Assembly (NCBI GenBank): GCA_019348475.1
Contig: JAHWJJ010000158.1
Coordinates: 1 to 9,143 of the forward strand
Source: Gemmatimonadota bacterium
GTDB lineage: Bacteria > Gemmatimonadota > Gemmatimonadetes > Longimicrobiales > Longimicrobiaceae
Length of the DNA: 9,143 nt
Reading direction: 5' to 3'
This document shows positions 4,342 to 9,143 of the stretch, piece by piece; the first letter of the stretch is position 1, and each line of letters begins with the position of its first letter. The notes below the pieces were generated by a model. The model was not told where the DNA came from. It saw nothing but the letters and a program-made list of their open reading frames with translations, and did no database searches. The translations under genes were made by a program, and so were the position numbers.

Positions 4342-6811
4342 ACTCATCCACGTGCAGCCAGTCGAGCGTGGCCGCGGGGGCGTAGCGCTCCAGCAGCTGG
4401 TTGGTCTGCGCGTGGTCCGACAGGAGCTGGGCGATCTGGGCCAGCGAGCGCAGGTGCTCCTCCGCGCGCTCCGCCGAGCTGACCAGGACGAAGATCAGCC
4501 GCACCGGCCGGTGCCCGTGCGGCAGCGGCACGCCGTCGCGGCTCACCCCCACCACCAGCACCGGGCGCGGCAGCCCCGGAAGCCGCGCGTGCGGCAGCGC
4601 CACGCCGGGGACGATCTCCGTGGAGAACCGCTGCTCCGACGCCTCCAGCGTCTCGGCCAGGGCGCGCGCCGTGCTGGCGTCGAAGACGGGAGCCAGCATC
4701 TCGCGCAGCGCACCGCCAAAGTCCTGCGCCTGCACCTGCACCACGCGGTCCGGCGCCAGCGTCCCCGCGAACGGCTCCATGCCGCGGTCCGCCGGCGCCT
4801 CGGCCTCGGGCGCGTACACCGCAAGGAAGCTCTCCGGGGCCAGCTGCGCCAGCTCGCCCGGGAGCCGCGCCAGGCGCGGGTGCCACGCAACCGTGCCGCG
4901 GCGCGCCGCCATCAGCACCACCAGGTCCTCGCGTCGCACCGACGCGCGCAGCCACTCCGCCAGCGCGCCCCAGTCCTCCACCGCGTGCCACTCCGCCGCC
5001 ACCTGCGGCCGCGTTGCCCCGTGCACCGCCTGTACCCGCTCCGTCTCCGTCCCCACCACCACCCCCGCCATCCCCGCGCCGATCCCCGAGGCGATGCGGT
5101 TGACCGTCGACAGCGCGCGCGGAAAGCCGGGATGGCGGTCGATGCCGGGGGGGAACAGCACCACCAGCCGGCGGGTGACGCCGAGCGGATGGCCCAGCCG
5201 GGCCACCAGCAGCGTCTGCCGGGTGCGCTCCAGCAGCTGGTCCAGCACCGTCCCGAAGATGACGCGCGCCCCCGTGCGCCGCCCGTCCCAGCCGATGACC
5301 ACCTCGGTGCTGCGCGTCTCGGCGATCCCGCGCACGATCCCCGCGGCCACGTGCGAGTCCACGCGCGTGAGCGGGTGCACGGGCACCTCGGCGGCGGCGC
5401 CGTGGTGTACGGCGTGGGCCAGCATCCGCTCCGCCTCGGCCACCCACCCCTCCGTCGCCTGCCCCTCTTCGGGCGCCACCGTCAGCGGGTACAGCGGCTC
5501 GTCGGTTTCGCGGCCGCGCACCACGAAGGCCAGGTCCATCAGGGCCTCGGCGGTGGCGGGGTTGGCCAGGGGGATCAGGATGCGGTGCGGCGCCGCCTCC
5601 GGATCGTACGGGCGCTGCTCCTCGCGGGCCGCCATCCGCCGCCCGAAGCGCTCCACCGCCCACGGGCCGGCCAGGCAGGTGACCAGGATCATCAGCACCA
5701 CGCCGTTGACCTCGATCTGGTCCAGCAGCCCCAGTTCGTACCCCACCAGCACGATGGCCAGCGTTCCCGCCGCGTGCGGCACGGAGAGGCCGAACACCAC
5801 CCATCCCTCATCGGCATCGTACCCGAACGCCTTTTCCGTCACCCACGCCGCCAGCCACTTGGCGGCCACCACGCCCACGGTAAGGACGATGGAGATGGTC
5901 CACGCGCGGCCGCTGTCCAGGGCGCGCACGTTCACCAGCATCCCCACGGAAAGAAGGAAGAAGGGGATGAAGATGGTGTTGCCCACGAAGTGGATGCGGT
6001 TCATCAGCGGCCCGTGCGCGGGCACCAGCCGGTTGAGCGCCAGCCCCGCCAGCAGCGCCCCCACGATGGGCTCCACCCCCGCCGCGTGCGAGAGGTACGA
6101 AACCGTGAAGAGCGAGGCCAGCACGAAGATGAACTCCGCCCCGCCCTCGCCCGCCTGCCGAAAGAACCAGCGCCCCAGCCGCGGCAGCCCCCACATCACC
6201 ACGCCCACGTACACGCCGAACGACACCGCCAGCCGCCCCCAGAACCCCAGGTCCGGCGTGCCCCCCCGCGCCGAGTTGGCGACGACTGCCAGCAGCAGCA
6301 GCGCCAGGATCTCGGTGAGGATGGTGCCGCCCAGCGCGGTGGTCACCGCCTCGTTGCGCACGATCCCCATGCGGCTGGCGATGGGGTACGCCAGCAGCGT
6401 GTGCGACGAGAATGCGGAGGCGAGGAGGAGCGAGGAGGAGACGGAGTATCCCAGCGCGATCCCCAGCGCCAGCCCGGCGGCGGCTGGGATCAGGAACGAG
6501 AGGAGGCCAAAGACGATGCTGCGGTTGCGGTAGCGGTTGAACTGGTGCAGGTCCAGTTCCAGCCCCACCATCAGCATCAGGTACAGCAGCCCCACCGTGC
6601 CCAGCAGCACGATGGTCTGGTCGCGCGCCAGCAGCCCGAACCCGTGCGGCCCCACCGCCGCCCCCGCCACGATCAGCCCGATCACGCCCGGCACGCGCAC
6701 CCGCTCGGCCAGGATGGGCACGGCCAGGAAGATGAGCGTCGCCAGCGCGACGATCAGGACCGGGTCCGTGAACGGCAGGGTGGGGAAGACGGAGAGCAGG
6801 GGCGCGGGCAT
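4340..6811 (-). CDS. CPA2 cation:proton antiporter fused to USP-like and PTS EIIA-like domains, 823 aa
   Basis: Integral inner-membrane protein. Residues about 15-390 hold roughly 12 hydrophobic segments of a Na+(K+)/H+ exchanger of the CPA2 type. Landmarks are PGVIGLIVAGAAVGPHG (41-57), SAFSSHTLLAYPIASRMGI (132-150), GGTILTEILALLLL (161-174) and PFFLLSVGMLVNVRAL (283-298). Residues about 405-540 look like a universal-stress-protein domain, with HRILIPLAN at the first strand and EVVIGWDG then GTVLDQLLERT near its end. A second, more diverged USP-like part may follow to about 670. Residues about 690-820 resemble PTS EIIA type 2, with the phosphorylatable histidine in VALPHAR (H741) and an EEHLRSLAQIAQLL helix. 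The likely role is ion or pH homeostasis, with the cytosolic tail sensing nucleotide or phosphorylation state (inference). ATG 6811 has only a weak GGA upstream. Transcribed alone, downstream of a 235-base spacer. Confidence 0.9.
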   Translation of the reverse strand: MPAPLLSVFPTLPFTDPVLIVALATLIFLAVPILAERVRVPGVIGLIVAGAAVGPHGFGLLARDQTIVLLGTVGLLYLMLMVGLELDLHQFNRYRNRSIVFGLLSFLIPAAAGLALGIALGYSVSSSLLLASAFSSHTLLAYPIASRMGIVRNEAVTTALGGTILTEILALLLLAVVANSARGGTPDLGFWGRLAVSFGVYVGVVMWGLPRLGRWFFRQAGEGGAEFIFVLASLFTVSYLSHAAGVEPIVGALLAGLALNRLVPAHGPLMNRIHFVGNTIFIPFFLLSVGMLVNVRALDSGRAWTISIVLTVGVVAAKWLAAWVTEKAFGYDADEGWVVFGLSVPHAAGTLAIVLVGYELGLLDQIEVNGVVLMILVTCLAGPWAVERFGRRMAAREEQRPYDPEAAPHRILIPLANPATAEALMDLAFVVRGRETDEPLYPLTVAPEEGQATEGWVAEAERMLAHAVHHGAAAEVPVHPLTRVDSHVAAGIVRGIAETRSTEVVIGWDGRRTGARVIFGTVLDQLLERTRQTLLVARLGHPLGVTRRLVVLFPPGIDRHPGFPRALSTVNRIASGIGAGMAGVVVGTETERVQAVHGATRPQVAAEWHAVEDWGALAEWLRASVRREDLVVLMAARRGTVAWHPRLARLPGELAQLAPESFLAVYAPEAEAPADRGMEPFAGTLAPDRVVQVQAQDFGGALREMLAPVFDASTARALAETLEASEQRFSTEIVPGVALPHARLPGLPRPVLVVGVSRDGVPLPHGHRPVRLIFVLVSSAERAEEHLRSLAQIAQLLSDHAQTNQLLERYAPAATLDWLHVDE

Positions 6812-7046
6812 CGGCGTTCCGTGGCCGTGGGGGTGTAAGGCCCAGGGTCAGGGAGCAGGGACCGGCACCCTCCTCCAGACGGACTGGCTTGCGGCGGCTC
6901 GTGCGCGGACGCGTCGTAGCGGGTTCCGTGCCGGACGGGCCCGGCCCGGACCGGATGTGGCGGTGCTCGCCGCGGTGACCGGATTCGCGGCGCCCAAGGC
7001 GTGATCTCCGCCCTCGCGGCCGCGCCCGCCGGAGGTCAGCCGTTTC
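6812..7046. other. Spacer between antiporter start and moeB stop
   Basis: Both flanking genes are on the minus strand. A cluster of three CAGGG pentamers lies near 6843-6860. Imperfect GC dyads around 7004-7033 (CTCCG and CGGAG flanking GCGGCCGC) might end the moeB transcript. No clear promoter for the antiporter was found, and no small gene. Confidence 0.4.
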
Positions 7047-8234
7047 TCAGTACTTGGGGATCGACGGATCCACCTCGTCGGACCAGGCCAGAATGCCGCC
7101 CTTGAGGTTCAGCAGCCGCTCGTAGCCGTGCTGGCGCAGGTAGCCCAGCGCCTGCGCGCTGCGGGCGCCGCTGCGGCACTGCAGCACGATCTCGTCGCCG
7201 GGTTCGATCTCGTCCATGCGCGTGGGGACCTGCTTGAGCGGAATGAGCCGCGCGCCGTACGGCTCCAGGTTGCCGATGTCCCACTCGAACGGCTCGCGCA
7301 CGTCGATGATGGTGAGGCGGTCGCCGCGGTCCAGCCGCTCCTTGAGCTGCGCGGGGGTGATCTCGGGCACGTCGTCGCTCATCGTGGTCTCGGTTGTGGC
7401 GTTCGCGGGCTCGTATCCGCAGAAACGCTCGTAGTCGATCAGCTCGTGGACGGTGGGATGGTCGCCGCACAGGGGGCACGCGGGGTCGCGGCGCAGGCGC
7501 ATCTCGCGAAACTGCAGCCGCAGCGCGTCGAACAGCAGCAGCCGCCCCACCAGCAGGTCGCCCGCGCCCAGCAGCAGCTTTACCGCCTCCAGCGCCTGCA
7601 CGCACCCGATGATGCCCGGCAGCACCCCCAGCACCCCCGCCTCCGCGCACGAGGGCACCATTCCCGGCGGCGGCGGCTCGGCGAACAGGCAGCGGTAGCA
7701 CGGGCCCCGCCCCGCCCAGAACACCGATGCCTGCCCCTCCCACCGCAGGATGCTGCCGTAGACGCACGGCTTTCCCTCCAGCACGCACGCGTCGTTCACC
7801 AGGTAGCGCGTGGGAAAGTTGTCCGTTCCGTCGATCACCACGTCGTACCCGCGCACGATCTGGCGCGCGTTGGCGCTGGCCAGGCGCACGGGGTGGCCCT
7901 GCACCGTGACGTGCGGGTTGATCTGGCCGATGCGGTCGCGCGCCGAATCCAGCTTGGGGCGGCCGACGTCCGGCGTGCCGTGGATGACCTGGCGCTGCAG
8001 GTTGGTGGTGTCCACCACGTCGAAGTCCACGATCCCCAGCGTCCCCACCCCCGCGGCGGCCAGGTACATCGCCGCGGGCGACCCCAGCCCCCCCGCGCCC
8101 ACCAGCAGCACGCGCCCGGCCTTCAGCCTGCGCTGCCCCTGGGGCCCCACCTCGGGCAGGATCAGGTGGCGGCTGTAGCGGATCGCTTCGTCCTGCGTCA
8201 GCGGCGGCAGCGCGGCCGGGTCGTGCGTCTTCAT
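7047..8234 (-). CDS. moeB: Molybdopterin-synthase adenylyltransferase MoeB with C-terminal rhodanese domain (MoeZ/MOCS3-type), 395 aa
   Basis: Cytosolic two-domain enzyme that adenylates the C-terminal glycine of ubiquitin-like sulfur carriers (MoaD, ThiS type), with the rhodanese domain supplying sulfur. The E1-like domain begins RYSRHLILPEVGPQGQ. It has the ATP-binding VGAGGLG (45-51), the arginine of NLQRQ (R81), K94 in GRPKLDSA, and the aspartates of IDGTDNFPTRY (135-145). Zinc-type cysteine pairs are C179/C182 and C253/C256. C196 in SCAEAGVLG matches the conserved cysteine of MoeB/Uba4. The rhodanese domain (about 290-395) carries the active-site loop CRSGAR with C353. All key residues are present, so it is probably functional in molybdenum cofactor, thiamine or cysteine sulfur transfer. 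No moaD or thiS lies in the window to say which. The open frame extends to 8645, but homology begins at ATG 8234. No Shine-Dalgarno precedes it; a promoter abuts the start. Confidence 0.92.
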   Translation of the reverse strand: MKTHDPAALPPLTQDEAIRYSRHLILPEVGPQGQRRLKAGRVLLVGAGGLGSPAAMYLAAAGVGTLGIVDFDVVDTTNLQRQVIHGTPDVGRPKLDSARDRIGQINPHVTVQGHPVRLASANARQIVRGYDVVIDGTDNFPTRYLVNDACVLEGKPCVYGSILRWEGQASVFWAGRGPCYRCLFAEPPPPGMVPSCAEAGVLGVLPGIIGCVQALEAVKLLLGAGDLLVGRLLLFDALRLQFREMRLRRDPACPLCGDHPTVHELIDYERFCGYEPANATTETTMSDDVPEITPAQLKERLDRGDRLTIIDVREPFEWDIGNLEPYGARLIPLKQVPTRMDEIEPGDEIVLQCRSGARSAQALGYLRQHGYERLLNLKGGILAWSDEVDPSIPKY

Positions 8235-8243
8235 CGGGTACAG

Positions 8244-8272
8244 GTTATAGGACGGCGGCGGACGGCGAGCAA
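8244..8272 (-). promoter_or_regulatory. Sigma-70-like promoter of moeB, nearly leaderless
   Basis: On the minus strand TTGCTC (8272-8267) and TATAAC (8249-8244) are separated by exactly 17 bases. The -10 ends nine bases before ATG 8234, so transcription would begin only about 0-5 bases ahead of the start codon. No Shine-Dalgarno fits in that space, in line with leaderless translation. Confidence 0.55.
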
Positions 8273-8324
8273 GCGGCTCGGGAGGGAGTGAGACCACCCT
8301 GCCGCACCGCCCGTCGCCGCACGC

Positions 8325-8441
8325 GTCTGCGCAGACCGCCCCTGCCGGACGCCGAGTCGGTGCACATCCGCGGCCTCCTCGTGGTTGAAGCCCCGCGCAG
8401 TTTGCGGGGCTTTCCGCGGTCGTTGCGGCGGCTTCAGCCGC
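8325..8441. repeat. Dispersed structured repeat element, copy 2
   Basis: Same orientation and order as copy 1 at 4107-4238. First is a left palindrome GTCTGCGCAGAC (8325-8336), much shorter than the copy 1 dyad. Then comes the linker with GTGCACATCCG, the hairpin AAGCCCCGC/GCGGGGCTT (8388-8396 with 8404-8412) with loop GCAGTTT, and GCGGC-TTCA-GCCGC (8428-8441). Stems are kept while loop and linker differ. It lies between the tetR 3' end and the moeB promoter, the same relative position as copy 1. Confidence 0.7.
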
Positions 8442-8488
8442 TCCCGGCGCAACCTCCGCCCGCCGCACCAGGGGCGAGGTCCCCCCCC

Positions 8489-9085
8489 TCAAACGAGCTG
8501 CGACGGAGGCCGATATGGTTCCAGCACCGCCTCTACCTCGCCGCGGAGCCAGTCCTCCAGGGTGCCGGAGCGGTAGATGGCCCAGGTGGAGAGCGCGCCC
8601 CTGTACGCGGTCTGCACGGTGCGCGACAGGTCGCCGGCGTCGCACTCGCGGAGTTCGCCTGCCTGCACCGCCTCGCGCAGCAGCGCCTGGATCTCGCCAA
8701 GCGTGGTGCGCGCGTCGTTCAGGGCGAACGCGTGGAACTCCGCGTCGTGCAGGTTGGCGTGCAGAAAGGCCAGGTGGTTGGCCATCGCAACGGGCGTGTC
8801 GATCTCGCGCGCGACGGCGCTGAGCGCGTGCAGCAGCGCGTCCAGCGCGGACGCGTGCAGCTCCCGCGCGGCGGCAAAGTGGCCGGGGGTGGCGGACGCG
8901 GCCTGCTCCGCGAGCGCCAGCAGCAGCTCCCGCTTCGAGCCGAACCGCTGCACCAGCCCCGCAGGCGAAACCCCCGCCTCGTTGCCGACGTTCGCCAGCG
9001 TCAGCTCCGGGCCCGTGCTCCTGACGGCGCGGGCGGCGGCGGCCAGGATTTCTTCGTCCGAGGTGCTGCGCGGGCGTGGAGACAT
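8489..9085 (-). CDS. TetR/AcrR family transcriptional regulator, 198 aa
   Basis: Dimeric DNA-binding repressor type. Residues 10-58 form the N-terminal three-helix domain: DEEILAAAARAV, then LTLANVGNEAGVSPAGLVQRFGSKRELLLAL, the helix-turn-helix with the family's typical F-G-S-K-x-E-L ending. Residues about 68-190 are an all-helical ligand and dimerisation domain, diverged as usual; the ligand cannot be deduced. Length is normal for the family. The ATG at 9085 is fixed by the short N-terminus before the first helix. Only a few bases separate it from the 8-bp repeat array, and no Shine-Dalgarno is visible. TetR genes are often autoregulated and next to their targets, but the upstream neighbour lies outside the window. 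The downstream neighbour moeB has its own promoter and is unlikely to be the target. Confidence 0.9.
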   Translation of the reverse strand: MSPRPRSTSDEEILAAAARAVRSTGPELTLANVGNEAGVSPAGLVQRFGSKRELLLALAEQAASATPGHFAAARELHASALDALLHALSAVAREIDTPVAMANHLAFLHANLHDAEFHAFALNDARTTLGEIQALLREAVQAGELRECDAGDLSRTVQTAYRGALSTWAIYRSGTLEDWLRGEVEAVLEPYRPPSQLV

Positions 9086-9088
9086 GGG

Positions 9089-9143
9089 AGTGCGAAGTGC
9101 GAAAGTGCGAAAGTGCGAAAGTGCGAAAGTGCGAAAGTGCGAA
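9089..9143. repeat. 8-bp tandem repeat array GAAAGTGC (array 2), reaching the window end
   Basis: Five perfect GAAAGTGC units at 9101-9140, preceded by shortened units (GAGTGC, GAAGTGC) and cut by the window end. It is the reverse complement of array 1. It begins three bases from the tetR start codon, so it occupies the place of the ribosome site and possibly of the promoter. The full length is not visible. Confidence 0.9.

Noticed and set aside
4154..6838. An 894-aa plus-strand open frame opposite the antiporter (and a 710-aa one at 4401-6533)
   Set aside because: Composition is dominated by His, Arg, Gln and Pro, or by Ser, Arg and Thr, with no domain. This is the expected antisense shadow of a high-GC3 gene whose minus-strand product is a clear antiporter.
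8481..8488. Run of eight C after the tetR stop as a phase-variable tract
   Set aside because: It lies outside the coding sequence, just downstream of the stop, so slippage would not change the protein.
8235..8645. N-terminal extension of the moeB frame
   Set aside because: The extension crosses the promoter and the dispersed repeat and overlaps tetR. Family homology starts right after ATG 8234.

Overview
The window is very GC-rich (roughly 70 percent or more by eye), with strong G/C preference at third codon positions. It is bacterial chromosome. Short intergenic tandem repeats, dispersed hairpin elements, small proline/threonine-rich lipoproteins and TPR proteins together suggest a Gemmatimonadota bacterium of the Longimicrobium type. 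That placement is inference from style, not from a marker gene. No rRNA, tRNA, CRISPR array, insertion sequence or phage gene was seen.

Left part (1-2110): a 9-bp tandem repeat at the edge, a small DUF3006 protein on the minus strand (113-391), a divergent intergenic region with three perfect dyads, and a TPR-repeat protein on the plus strand (636-1922). The TPR gene converges with a 63-residue lipoprotein gene on the minus strand (1919-2110). The two stop codons share a TTAA tetranucleotide.

Middle (2111-4340): about 590 bases without a convincing gene, partly AT-richer, holding an 11-bp direct repeat at 21-bp spacing and a terminator-like hairpin. Then comes a decayed XRE/HigA-type regulator. 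Its original start overlaps, as ATGA, the stop of a PLP-dependent threonine/serine dehydratase-family gene (3034-4047). Upstream of the dehydratase lie a structured dispersed repeat (copy 1) and an 8-bp tandem array.

Right part (4340-9143), all minus strand: a CPA2 cation:proton antiporter fused to USP-like and PTS EIIA-like domains; a MoeB/MoeZ-type adenylyltransferase-rhodanese fusion with a promoter that predicts a nearly leaderless mRNA; copy 2 of the dispersed element; and a TetR regulator whose start codon sits directly against a second 8-bp array in the opposite orientation.

The genes do not form one pathway. They look like separate housekeeping and regulatory units, mostly on the minus strand, separated by repeat-bearing spacers. 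I see no dedicated new multi-gene system. The most interesting material is the non-coding repeat architecture: two copies of a hairpin element with an apparent compensatory base-pair change, and 8-bp arrays touching gene ends. The decayed HTH gene and the antiporter-EIIA fusion come next.
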